Assembly: GCA_030040995.1 (NCBI GenBank) | Contig: JASHOS010000084.1 | Location: forward strand, 1 to 58,538 | From: Terriglobia bacterium | Lineage (GTDB): Bacteria; Acidobacteriota; Terriglobia; UBA7540 | Direction: 5' to 3' | Length of the DNA stretch: 58,538 bases | Shown: piece after piece, positions 1 through 7,715 of the stretch | Numbering within the stretch: position 1 is the stretch's first letter | Layout of the letters: every line of letters starts with the position of its first letter | Position numbers and translations under genes: made by a program | Notes under the pieces: generated by a model | Told to the model about the DNA's origin: nothing | The model's input: only the letters and a program-made list of their open reading frames with translations | Databases searched by the model: none

Positions 1-204
1 TTGCCGTCCTTCCGTCGCTTCTTGCTGCGCAAAAACATCGTCAGTGCGCATCCTGGCAAATCCTGGGCATTGATGTAAAGGGGGTAGGTCGGCACTACAG
101 CCGCCCGCCTTAAGGGTGAACTGATCCGGAAGAGGTTAGATCGACGCAGTGATCAAATTCGCTCCGCACCGCGCCGTATCTGCGAAAGTCAGGCTAACCT
201 CGGC
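1..204. other. 3' exon side of the group II intron; no gene recognised
   Basis: This stretch lies beyond the 3' end of the group II intron on the minus strand, so it is the sequence that originally followed the ADOP permease gene. On the plus strand the first 78 bases are open and end in TAA, which could be the tail of a gene cut by the window edge, but nothing recognisable is encoded. I see no convincing promoter or terminator. Confidence 0.4.
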
Positions 205-245
205 CGTCGCGGTAGGGACGCCAGTTGCCCAGCGCCCCCCGCACG

Positions 246-279
246 GATCCGTACGGGCGCTCACTAGCGCATACGGCTC
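246..279 (-). other. Group II intron domain V (catalytic hairpin)
   Basis: The 34-nt hairpin reads GAGCCGTATGCG, a short loop, then CGCCCGTACGGATC on the minus strand. Its paired ends and the AGC triad of the lower stem match the catalytic domain V of bacterial group II introns. It lies just downstream of the truncated RT frame and just upstream of domain VI, the normal order. The conserved core looks intact, so catalytic competence is possible. Confidence 0.88.
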
Positions 280-417
280 TTACCGCGGATAATGGCGTCG
301 AAGCCCAAAAGCTGCTTCCCGCACACAGTTCAGCCCAGCTAAGGCGTTCATCCAGCTTTGCATCTGGCACGCGGCCGTCTGCCCCGTGTTCTCCTTGGTC
401 GGTCGCCTTCCCTCCAT
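280..417 (-). pseudogene. Remnant of group II intron reverse transcriptase/maturase ORF
   Basis: From an ATG in the domain IV region (MEGRRPTKENTG...) the frame runs 45 codons to a TAA just before domain V. The start resembles the N-terminus of intron-encoded proteins: a basic, polar leader followed by a helix like ALAGLNCVREAA, comparable with the ALDRVREAA-type segment that precedes the RT fingers. After this the frame jumps to a short tail and stops, so all RT, X/thumb and endonuclease domains are missing. This is best explained by one large internal deletion within domain IV. The assignment rests on recognising the N-terminal pattern and the position in the intron. Confidence 0.6.
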
Positions 418-865
418 GCCCTCCGCCGGCGTGGAACTACCGCCTTTGTTCGGGCACTTCGCAGGTACTACGCAACCGTCCGACTCCCTACCCGCGTTCA
501 TGTCGAGCTTATGGCTCATCACCTTCCTCGACCGGCCCGCTCCCATCTTCGGGTCGGGCACGGGTAGGGCCTCCCGGTTCTCGCGCGTGGAGGTTCCATG
601 CATGTCGGGGGTCTTAGACCTCGCAGGTCCTGTGGGTGCTCGCGATGGCGCGCCCACCAGTGTTGCCTTCCCCACGAATAAACAAGGTCAGCATCCTGAT
701 TTCCAGACATTTCGCGGCTCTATACCCCGCCTACATGTGCCCCTGTCAACGCTTCGCGTCCGGCCTCACGACCGCCCACGCATGACTCGGGGTCGGTGTG
801 GCTCGCTAGGCCTTCACCGTACGGCTCTTGCATCCGCTCCTCCACGCCGGTTTATCCCGGCGCAC

Positions 866-3412
866 TTATTCGTGCCTCAATGCCACGACCGGATCGACCT
901 TCGCCGCCCGGCGCGCCGGAATGTAGCAGGCAAGCAATGCCACGCTGGTGAGGATGAGCGACACAGCAACGAATGTAAGCGGGTCAGCGGCCTTGATGCC
1001 GAAAAGCAGGCTAGACACGAAATGCCCCAGCGCCAACGCACCAAATATTCCGATGACTAAGCCTGCCAGCGTGACGGATATTCCTTCGCCTATTACAAGC
1101 CCGAGAACATCGCGGCGCTGAGCACCCAGAGCGATACGAACTCCAATCTCTTGCGTGCGCTGGCCAACCCAATGTGCCAGGACGCCGTAAATACCGACAG
1201 CCCCAAGAGCCAAAGCGACGAAAGCAAATCCAACCAGGAGCCACGCGTCGAAGCGTCTCTGTGCCTCGGGTGTTGCGAGCACCGAGTCCGCCGTGTCCAT
1301 GTGACTGACGACCAGGTATTTATCAAATGAGCGGATTTCCCCGCGGACCTGCGCCGCCAGTCTCCGCGGATCTCCTGTGGTGCGGATTACGATTTCATCG
1401 CTCGGATCGAATCCGGATGGTACGTAGGCCATGGGAACGGGATCTCTTTCCAGTCCTTGTTCCCGAACGTCACCGACCACCCCAACTACCGTGAACCAGG
1501 CGCCTTTGAAATTGGGGTCGGCAAATCTAAACTGCTGGCCAAGAGGATTTCCTGTTGCCCAATACCGGCGCGCCATAGCCTGATCGATGATCGCGACAGG
1601 CGCTGCTTTCTGTGCCGTGTCCATGCGATTGAACTCCCGGCCACGCAAGAGGGGGATTCCCATCGTTTTGAAAAAATCAGGGCTGGCTTCGGAATTCAGG
1701 AGAAGTGGCTTTGCGGCTGACTCTGCCGGCATGAGTCCCTTTATCTCAAAGGGAGTTCTGTACATCTCATCGGGAAACAGGACGAACGAAGCGGAGGCAA
1801 TGGAGTTAACCCCCGGCATTGCTCCCAGGCGCGCGAATAAGTCGGTCATTTCTGCGGCGCGACCAGCGTTTTCTCCCGATGCGTTCGTTGGCAGTGGCCA
1901 TATACGGAAACTTAGAATGCGGCCCGCATCGAATCCGGGGTTTTCGCTGAGGATTCGGCGCAGGCTACGGATCAACAGACCCGAGCCCACCAGGAGAATA
2001 AAAGCGATTGAAACCTCCGCCATCACAAGCGCCTTGCGCGTTAGCTGCGCGACCGGCATCGAACTTCCTGAGCTTTGCTTGAGCACCGGAGCCAATTCAA
2101 TTCGCGACACGCCAAAAAGCGGAAAAACGCCGCAGATGAGCGCTGCGATGATGGTGACGGCGGCCGTATAGGCGAGCACCCGGAGCTGGAGCACGTCCCC
2201 GTTGAGTTTTCCGATGTCGGGATTGAGCTTCGAGACAAGACTCACGCTCCACGAAGCCAACAAGACGCCCAATAGCGCGCCGGATGAAGCTAGCAAAAGG
2301 CCCTCGCTGACAAGTTGCCTCGCCAGGCGCCGGCGGGTGGCCCCGAGTGAGAATCGAACTGCAATTTCCTTTTGTCGTGCCGCCATACGGCCAACGATCA
2401 GGGCCGCCGTATTCAGGCATGCAATCAGCAAGACTGCTGCGATGAATGCCCAAAGCACCAGGACCCCTTGCCGTACTCTTTCTGCGAGCTGCCGGCGAAG
2501 GGGCACAATGCGAACACCCACTCCCCGATCAAATGCCGGATATTCGGTGCCCAGCCTGCTTGCAATCGTGTTCATCTCTGCCTGTGCTTGCGCCCAAGCT
2601 ACACTGGGCTTGAGCCTGCCGATGACTGCCATATTGGGATATTCCCGCGTTTTAGTTCGCATGAATGCGTTCATCGCGCGAGGTCTCCATACTTCCGTTC
2701 CGCCCGGGAACGCAAAGCCGCGAGGCATCACGCCAATAATGGTGGCTTCTCCACCGTTAAAGTTCTTGCGCTGCCCAAGAATATGCGGGTCCGCTCTAAA
2801 TCGCGTTTGCCACAGGCCGTAGCTGATCAATACCACGTCGGCGCGGCTGGGTATGGATTCATCGAGTGCAAATCCGCGGCCCAGCATGGGGCGTACGCCT
2901 AACACCGAAAAGAAATTCGTAGAGACCAAAGCGCTGGGAACAAGCTCTATGCCGTCCGGAGCGGGCAATGTTGTTGACGTCCCGGAGCCGGTTAGAAAGT
3001 TCTTGCCGAACATGATGAAGGCCATGTCTTTGAAGTCGTGGCTTTGGGCCCGCCAGTCAGCATAATTGGGATAAGAAACGGCACCTTCGTTTTCGCCCGT
3101 TTGCTTATTCTGCTGCCACAAGAAGGCCAGGCGGTCGGCGTGCGGATAGGGCAGGTGGCGAAAGAAAGCCGCGTTCGCCAGACTGAAGATCGCGGTGTTC
3201 GCGCCGATGCCGAGCGCCAAAGTAATGACAGCCACTGCCATGAAGCCGCGATTGCGCCGCAGTTGTCCCAGGCCGTAATGAATGTCTTGCCAGAGATTTT
3301 CGAGGAAAGGGAATGTCCACATTTCGCGGTTTGCCTCCTTCGCGCGCGTTGCGCTGCCGAACTCCCGTCGCGCGGCGTAACGTGCTTCCTCGCCCGGCAC
3401 GCCTTGTTCCAT
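866..3412 (-). CDS. ADOP/MacB-like FtsX-family permease (N-terminus cut by an amber codon)
   Basis: Large integral membrane protein of the FtsX/MacB permease superfamily, with the duplicated layout of acidobacterial ADOP proteins. A short N-terminal segment (PGEEARYAARREFG) leads into a first transmembrane helix (GFMAVAVITLALGIGANTAIFS), a large periplasmic domain and a three-helix FtsX block. A second periplasmic domain and a second FtsX block follow, ending in DPVVALRHE. No ATPase gene is adjacent, as is usual for this orphan family, so the substrate is unknown. This 848-residue frame begins at an ATG that directly follows TAG-CTG. The usual N-terminal segment is encoded upstream in the same frame beyond that TAG, so the product is either reinitiated and shortened or the gene is decaying. 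A group II intron starts at the base after the TAA stop. Many relatives have a PadR-type regulator beside them; none is visible here. Confidence 0.9.
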   Translation of the reverse strand: MEQGVPGEEARYAARREFGSATRAKEANREMWTFPFLENLWQDIHYGLGQLRRNRGFMAVAVITLALGIGANTAIFSLANAAFFRHLPYPHADRLAFLWQQNKQTGENEGAVSYPNYADWRAQSHDFKDMAFIMFGKNFLTGSGTSTTLPAPDGIELVPSALVSTNFFSVLGVRPMLGRGFALDESIPSRADVVLISYGLWQTRFRADPHILGQRKNFNGGEATIIGVMPRGFAFPGGTEVWRPRAMNAFMRTKTREYPNMAVIGRLKPSVAWAQAQAEMNTIASRLGTEYPAFDRGVGVRIVPLRRQLAERVRQGVLVLWAFIAAVLLIACLNTAALIVGRMAARQKEIAVRFSLGATRRRLARQLVSEGLLLASSGALLGVLLASWSVSLVSKLNPDIGKLNGDVLQLRVLAYTAAVTIIAALICGVFPLFGVSRIELAPVLKQSSGSSMPVAQLTRKALVMAEVSIAFILLVGSGLLIRSLRRILSENPGFDAGRILSFRIWPLPTNASGENAGRAAEMTDLFARLGAMPGVNSIASASFVLFPDEMYRTPFEIKGLMPAESAAKPLLLNSEASPDFFKTMGIPLLRGREFNRMDTAQKAAPVAIIDQAMARRYWATGNPLGQQFRFADPNFKGAWFTVVGVVGDVREQGLERDPVPMAYVPSGFDPSDEIVIRTTGDPRRLAAQVRGEIRSFDKYLVVSHMDTADSVLATPEAQRRFDAWLLVGFAFVALALGAVGIYGVLAHWVGQRTQEIGVRIALGAQRRDVLGLVIGEGISVTLAGLVIGIFGALALGHFVSSLLFGIKAADPLTFVAVSLILTSVALLACYIPARRAAKVDPVVALRHE

Positions 3413-3415
3413 CAG

Positions 3416-3535
3416 CTATTTCTCGCGCATGGCGAGGTGGAATTGCAGTTCGTCATCCAAATCGCGGTCAAGCTGCCGTCGGCGGAACAGCGCCCTAATT
3501 CGCAGCCAGATTGCAATCACCCATTCGGGAATCAT
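3416..3535 (-). pseudogene. Severed N-terminal segment of the ADOP permease
   Basis: From an ATG at 3535 the frame encodes 39 residues (MIPEWVIAIWLRIRALFRR..., DLDDELQFHLAMREK) and stops at TAG (3416-3418). It is exactly in frame with the main permease ORF, which resumes with LMEQGVPGEEARYAARR. The combined text matches the usual ADOP N-terminus, where a D-x-E-L-x-F-H-L-x-M helix is followed by EEARYAARR-x-FG. A single base change to TAG, or a sequencing error, explains the split. Confidence 0.75.
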
Positions 3536-3594
3536 GGTACCTCGTGGCGCAGCATTCGCCCTTCAACGCTGCCGCTTTTTGGAGTACGGCAGTT

Positions 3595-3694
3595 GGTAGC
3601 GCAGACCTGCGCTGCTTGCGGGTCTGCGGCTTCTCCCTCAAATCTCGGACAAGCCGCGAATCCTGCGTAGCAGGACGGCACTCCGCGCTACGCC
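3595..3694. repeat. GTAGCGC-type palindromic repeat (family B)
   Basis: The element runs from GGTAGCGCAGACCTGCG to CCGCGCTACG. It has an internal hairpin around GCAGACCTGC/GCGGGTCTGC followed by GGCTTCTCC and a second hairpin (TCCTGCGTAGCAGGA). It shares its ends and the order hairpin-GGCTT-hairpin with copies at 27510-27603 and 58338-58418. Confidence 0.7.
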
Positions 3695-3835
3695 GCTCCA
3701 AACTGGAATGCCGAGCGTGCCTTAAACCAGATCGCGCCCGTATGAGTGACATCATACACTGAGGGAAGTATGGCTCTTCCCAGCGTCGATTTCAAGGAGG
3801 ATTCTGCAATCGCGGTAATTGCTCAATTTCGGGCG

Positions 3836-3887
3836 CGTAGCGCCGGGCTTTAGCCTGGCACGTACCGGCCTAGAGATCGGCGCCACA
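3836..3887. repeat. Degenerate GTAGCGCC palindromic repeat (family C)
   Basis: CGTAGCGCCGGGCTTTAGCCTGG is followed by a degraded second hairpin (CCGGCCTAGAGATCGG) and GCGCCAC. The same two-hairpin layout is seen in better condition at 4700-4748 and 50764-50823. Confidence 0.6.
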
Positions 3888-3936
3888 CAGCGGGCGAGCC
3901 CGAAACTGGGAAGCTGTGAACTTATTGCTTTCAGCC

Positions 3937-4080
3937 TGTCATCCTGAGTCCTTCGTGTGTCATTCTGATCCAGCCGAGCGGGAGAAGAATTCCGGTATTT
4001 CGCTCAGGTAAACTCCGCGAAGGATCACGGCATTTTCTTTCAAGCAAATACAGGGATGCTTCGCTGCGCTCAGCATGACA
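3937..4080. repeat. Dispersed repeat bounded by TGTCATCCTGAG / CTCAGCATGACA
   Basis: The 144-bp segment has nearly perfect 12-bp inverted ends (TGTCATCCTGAG at 3937-3948 and CTCAGCATGACA at 4069-4080, one mismatch). It has the general look of a family of intergenic sequences common in many bacteria (CATTCTGAG...GAAGGATC...CTCAGCATGACA). No ORF of note is present. It could be a miniature inverted-repeat element or a decayed one. Confidence 0.55.
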
Positions 4081-4097
4081 TACAGCGAGTGCGCGAA

Positions 4098-4122
4098 TGC
4101 CGACCTGAAGGTCGGCGCTACA
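4098..4122. repeat. GCCGACCTGAAGGTCGGCGCTAC half-element (family C)
   Basis: This is the second hairpin of the family C palindromic repeat on its own: GCCGACCTGAAGGTCGGC followed by GCTAC. Full copies occur at 4700-4748 and 50764-50823. Confidence 0.6.
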
Positions 4123-4175
4123 TCACAAGCCCGCGCTCTCCTGCATGAGAGATGGCGAGTATGTCATGCCCCAGA

Positions 4176-4204
4176 TTGGCAGCCGATAGGCTGTGGACGC
4201 TCAG
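4176..4204. repeat. 29-bp repeat shared with 50589-50617
   Basis: TTGGCAGCCGATAGGCTGTG followed by GACGCTCAG occurs again at 50589-50617 with one mismatch. In both places a family C element lies within about 200 bp, so the two repeats may travel together. Confidence 0.6.
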
Positions 4205-4445
4205 CATGACAGATTCGAATAATTCACAGCTTCTGAGGGATTGCAGGTCTCGTAGGGAAAAGCCAGCCGGGCGATGCTCGCTCTATGGTAGAGTCATATC
4301 GTGCGCTTTGGGCGCCGCCAGTCCGCGGGAAGGGCTGAGCCCACCTGAATAGTTGCATCTGACAACCACCTTCATGGTGATCTTCTTTCGCCCGAACGAG
4401 CGGACATCGGGCAAGGTGGGCCGACCAGGCCCAGAGGAAGTCATC

Positions 4446-4703
4446 ATGCCCCGATCTTATCGTGCAACGCCCACACGTAAGCTGCCTAAAAAACCTAGTT
4501 TCAATCAACTGAAGAAGCAAGCGAAGGACCTATTAAAGGCCTGTCAGGCGGGCGACGAAACTGCCATTAATGAAGTACGCCGTTCTGACCGAACTCGAGG
4601 AGCCAACCATAAGCTGGGGCGCGATGCCGACGGCCACAATCGAGAGCCGTCTTCGCGACCATGGTGCTCACTAGCCAAGGGCTTCGCCCCTGATATCCCG
4701 TAG
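4446..4703 (+). pseudogene. Truncated remnant of a QLKKQAKDLL-type protein (ankyrin-like leader)
   Basis: From ATG 4446 the frame encodes MPRSYRATPTRKLPKKPSFN and then QLKKQAKDLLKACQAGD. This looks like the short basic N-terminal helix found ahead of ankyrin repeats or glyoxalase domains in many acidobacterial proteins. After about 40 residues the sequence loses family character, and the frame ends at a TAG that is part of the family C repeat at 4700-4748. The rest of the gene is gone. The family call is from memory of the motif and is tentative. Confidence 0.4.
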
Positions 4704-4748
4704 CGCCGACCTTTAGGTCGGCACCTGCCGGGCTAAACCCGGCGCTAC
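4700..4748. repeat. GTAGCGCC palindromic repeat (family C) just upstream of the permease
   Basis: GTAGCGCCGACCTTTAGGTC, GGCACCTGCCGGGCT and AAACCCGGCGCTAC form an element with inverted GTAGCGCCG/CGGCGCTAC ends and two internal hairpins (CCGACCTTTAGGTCGG and CCGGGCTAAACCCGG). The TAG at 4701 stops the upstream gene remnant. The element ends about 33 bp before the permease start, so it lies in that gene's leader. Confidence 0.75.
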
Positions 4749-4780
4749 AAAACACGAACAAAATTCTCATTTTCGGAAAC

Positions 4781-6145
4781 GTGAGGTCAAAATTGGCAGC
4801 GAGCTCGGAAGGCCCAAAACTGCGCAGAGAGCTGGGGTTGGTACAGGCGACGGCCCTGGCGATTACCGACATGGTCGGCATTGGGCCCTACATCACGATT
4901 CCGCTTTTCTTGGCAACCATGGGCGGGCCCCAGGCGATGCTGGGATGGCTGGTGGGAGCGGCGCTCGCCTTCTGCGATGGCCTGGTGTGGGCGGAGTTGG
5001 GAGCGGCCATGCCCAAGGCGGGTGGCAGCTATCATTACTTACGGGCGGCATATGGTCCCCTAAGCGCGGGCCGTTGGCTCTCCTTTCTTATGGTATGGCA
5101 AATCATTTTTTCTGCCCCCCTATCGGTTGCCAGCGGGAGCATTGGGTTTGCTGATTATCTCCACTACCTTCTACCTGGCCTCACCTCGTGGGATCTTCGC
5201 GTCATCGCCGCGGCTTTCCCGCTCCTTCTCGTTGTCCTGCTCTACCGGCGCGTCGGAGTGATTGGCAAAATCTCCGTAGTGCTGGCCATAGGAGTGTTGT
5301 TAGGTTGTCTGTGGATCATCGTAGCCGGAGCGCCCCATTTGAGCGCCGCGCGGCTGCTCGCCTTTCCGCCCCACGCTTTTCGCCTGAGATGGATTTTCTG
5401 GGCCGGACTTGGCCATGCCACGCTTTACGCCCTCTATGACTATTTTGGTTACTACAATGTCTGCTATCTGGCGGAGGAAATTCGCAACCCGGGGTGGGTG
5501 ATCCCGCGTGCCATCATGGGATCCATTATCGTCGTGGGCGCTTTGTATATCATGATGACGTCATCTTTCATCAGCGTTGTCCCCTGGCATAGATTGCTGC
5601 AAAGCAAGTTCATTGCTGCCACTTATATTCAAGCGCTTCAGGGTGCCGCAGCCGGGAAGGTAATGACCGTCCTGTTGCTCTGGATTGCGTTTTCCTCGGC
5701 CTTTTCTTTATTGCTCGGTTATTCCCGTATTCCTTACACGGCGGCCGAAGACGGAAACTTCTTCCGTGTCTTCGCTAAGCTTCATCCCGAAGGCCAATTC
5801 CCGCATGTTTCCCTGGTGACGCTCGGCATCATTGCTGCTGTTTTCAGCCTGGGAAACCTCAGCGAGGTCATCGGAAGCTTAATCGCCGTGCGAGTTCTCA
5901 TTCAATATCTGCCTCAAACCATAGGCTTCTTCTTATTACGGGTTCGAGCCCCTAAGATGAACCGTCCCTTCCGAATGTGGTTCTATCCCGTTCCCGGAGT
6001 TGTTTCCCTTTTGGGATGGTTGTATGTCCTGGGGACGGCGGCGCGCCGCTCACTTTTTTTCGCTGCCGCCGTGCTGGTGATTGGAAGCGCTGCTTACGCG
6101 TTTCGCGCACGAAAACGCGGCGAATGGCCATGGGAGGGCAGGTAG
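4781..6145 (+). CDS. APC-family amino acid permease
   Basis: A 454-residue inner-membrane transporter of the amino acid-polyamine-organocation superfamily, with about 12 predicted membrane segments. The first helix carries the broken-helix motif of the family (TDMVGIGPYITIPLFLATMGGP), the glycine-rich turn thought to bind the substrate backbone. A second family signature is WAELGAAMPKAGGSYHYLRAAYG near residues 70-93. Transport is presumably substrate-cation symport; the substrate cannot be read from the sequence. The start is GTG at 4781, with a weak upstream GGAAAC and a palindromic repeat ending 33 bp before it. No operon partner is adjacent; the next gene starts 310 bp downstream. Confidence 0.88.
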   Translation: MRSKLAASSEGPKLRRELGLVQATALAITDMVGIGPYITIPLFLATMGGPQAMLGWLVGAALAFCDGLVWAELGAAMPKAGGSYHYLRAAYGPLSAGRWLSFLMVWQIIFSAPLSVASGSIGFADYLHYLLPGLTSWDLRVIAAAFPLLLVVLLYRRVGVIGKISVVLAIGVLLGCLWIIVAGAPHLSAARLLAFPPHAFRLRWIFWAGLGHATLYALYDYFGYYNVCYLAEEIRNPGWVIPRAIMGSIIVVGALYIMMTSSFISVVPWHRLLQSKFIAATYIQALQGAAAGKVMTVLLLWIAFSSAFSLLLGYSRIPYTAAEDGNFFRVFAKLHPEGQFPHVSLVTLGIIAAVFSLGNLSEVIGSLIAVRVLIQYLPQTIGFFLLRVRAPKMNRPFRMWFYPVPGVVSLLGWLYVLGTAARRSLFFAAAVLVIGSAAYAFRARKRGEWPWEGR

Positions 6146-6455
6146 GTGACAGGTGTCAGAAAACAGGAAATGACGCCGGTTACCCCGGCTTGATGGAAAA
6201 CGTTGACGATCTGCCCGCCACTAAAGTTCGCTGAAATTTCACAGGAATTTAATGGCAGCTTCATCGATCTGCCGTTTACTTGGTATGGCGGATCAGAAAG
6301 CCAGGTAGCGTTACGGATCCTCACTATAGGAGCGCATCGAAGCCCTGAGCGGACGAAGCGACGGAGTGAACAACGGACGGCCATCAATTGAAGGGCAAGC
6401 CGGCGTTTGCGTGCATGGGAGCCTCGCTTCCAGGGTTTGGGAGCGTGAGGACGGC
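6146..6455. other. 310-bp intergenic region
   Basis: Between the permease stop and the preferred start of the glycosyltransferase gene. The plus frame remains open upstream of 6456 as far as 6366 but has no family similarity there. No clear repeat, promoter consensus or terminator was recognised. Confidence 0.4.
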
Positions 6456-7715
6456 ATGCGAGACACCGAGCTCGCAAAGTGCAAGCCTCGGGCTCCCCGG
6501 GTGGCCTTCATTTATTTCGACGCCGGAGGTGGGCATAGGAGCGCCATGAGGGCGCTTTGTACCGTCGCCAGCGAGCAGAAGTGCTCGTGGGACATCACGT
6601 GCGTCAACTTGCAGGAACTGCTGGACCCGCTTGATCTTACCCGAAAAGTGACAGGAGTCCGCGCTCAGGACGTTTACAATCTTCTCTTACGAAAAGGATG
6701 GACTCTCGGCGCCGCGCGGCTCCTGCCGCTCCTGCACGCCGCGATCCACCGCTACCATTCGGATATCCTCGGCATTCTTGAGCGATATTGGCAGAGCACA
6801 CAACCGGACTTGGTTGTTTCGCTCGTACCTCACTTCAATCGGCAACTTGCAGAAAGCGTGCGGTTCGCGATTCCCGGCGCCCGATTTGTCACACTACTTA
6901 CCGATTTCGCCGATTATCCGCCGCACTTCTGGATTGAGCCTGACTGCCAGTATCTGATCTGTGGAACGGAATACGCGGTGCAGCAAGCGCTCTCGATGGG
7001 GCATTCACCACACTGCGTGTTTCTCACTTCCGGCATGATCCTCGATCCCATTTTCTACCGACAGTCCTGTGTGGACCGCCTCCAGCAAAGAAAGTACTTG
7101 GGCCTGGAGCCAGATCGAGTGACCGGCTTGGTCATGTTTGGCAGCCAAGGATCGCGGGTGATGGTTGATATTGTTCGACGGCTAAGGCGTTCGGATCGAT
7201 TGCAACTGATCTGCATAGCAGGACGGAATCCTGGGCTGGAGGTAGCCCTTCGCAAGGTAGGGTTTCAAATTCCTATCCACATTGTGGGCTTTACCTCGGA
7301 GGTTTACCGATACATGCAGCTTTCCGACTTTTTCATTGGCAAACCCGGCCCGGGCAGCATCACCGAGGCACTGCACATGGGACTACCCGTGATTGTGCAG
7401 CGAAACGCCTGGACGCTGCCCCAGGAACGATTCAATACCGAATGGATAAGGGAAAAGGAATGTGGCATCGTGGTCCACAGCTTTAGGGAAATCAGTAGCG
7501 CTATCGAGCGTCTCATGCAGCCGGCCGCGTTCGCCCGATATCAAGCCAACGCTCGTGGCATGAAAAACCGTGCGGTATTTGAAGTCCCAGAAATTCTCGA
7601 CCGTATCCTTCAAAGACCAGAAGAGGGGCGGTCGCAAGGCTACCCGGCAATGGAGCATTCAGACCGGTATCTGCCTGAGGTCCCACCCGAGCATATCCAA
7701 ACCCAACATGGCTAG
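6456..7715 (+). CDS. MGDG-synthase-like GT-B glycosyltransferase
   Basis: Likely transfers a sugar to a lipid acceptor at the cytoplasmic face of the membrane. The N-terminal domain has the MGDG-synthase signature (FDAGGGHRSAM around residues 21-31) found in monogalactosyl- and processive diacylglycerol glucosyltransferases. The C-terminal half has the GT-B donor-site pattern: VMFGSQGS, then SDFFIGKPGPGSITEALHMGLPVIV, then QERFNTEWI. Length (419 residues from this start) fits the family. ATG 6456 is preferred because GTGAGG lies just upstream; an in-frame ATG at 6366 would add 30 unconserved residues. The last codons overlap the start of the phosphoesterase gene by 8 bp, which suggests translational coupling. 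The exact sugar and acceptor are unknown. Confidence 0.85.
   Translation: MRDTELAKCKPRAPRVAFIYFDAGGGHRSAMRALCTVASEQKCSWDITCVNLQELLDPLDLTRKVTGVRAQDVYNLLLRKGWTLGAARLLPLLHAAIHRYHSDILGILERYWQSTQPDLVVSLVPHFNRQLAESVRFAIPGARFVTLLTDFADYPPHFWIEPDCQYLICGTEYAVQQALSMGHSPHCVFLTSGMILDPIFYRQSCVDRLQQRKYLGLEPDRVTGLVMFGSQGSRVMVDIVRRLRRSDRLQLICIAGRNPGLEVALRKVGFQIPIHIVGFTSEVYRYMQLSDFFIGKPGPGSITEALHMGLPVIVQRNAWTLPQERFNTEWIREKECGIVVHSFREISSAIERLMQPAAFARYQANARGMKNRAVFEVPEILDRILQRPEEGRSQGYPAMEHSDRYLPEVPPEHIQTQHG

Larger units (their letters stand above)
205..865 (-). mobile_element. Group II intron with eroded reverse transcriptase ORF (about 661 nt)
   Basis: On the minus strand the element starts with the canonical group II 5' boundary GTGCG (865 downwards), directly after the TAA of the ADOP permease. 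It carries a 34-nt domain V (246-279). Domain VI follows, a GC-rich hairpin (about 212-241) with a CCCUACC 3' arm, an unpaired A about 8 nt from the proposed end, and a final AC at 205. A 9-nt block at 673-681 (TTATTCGTG on the minus strand) is perfectly complementary to the last 9 exon bases at 866-874 (CACGAATAA), which is the expected EBS1-IBS1 pairing. Complete introns of this type are usually 2-2.5 kb with an RT ORF in domain IV; here only a 45-codon remnant remains. The RNA may still splice if a maturase is supplied in trans. The 3' boundary is less certain than the 5' one by a few bases. Confidence 0.9.

Noticed and set aside
1-78. Open plus-strand frame at the window start ending in TAA
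   Set aside because: Only 25 codons are visible and they match nothing recognisable; it could be chance.
386-1060. 224-residue plus-strand open frame overlapping intron and permease end
   Set aside because: It runs antisense through the group II intron and the well-supported ADOP gene, and has no family character.
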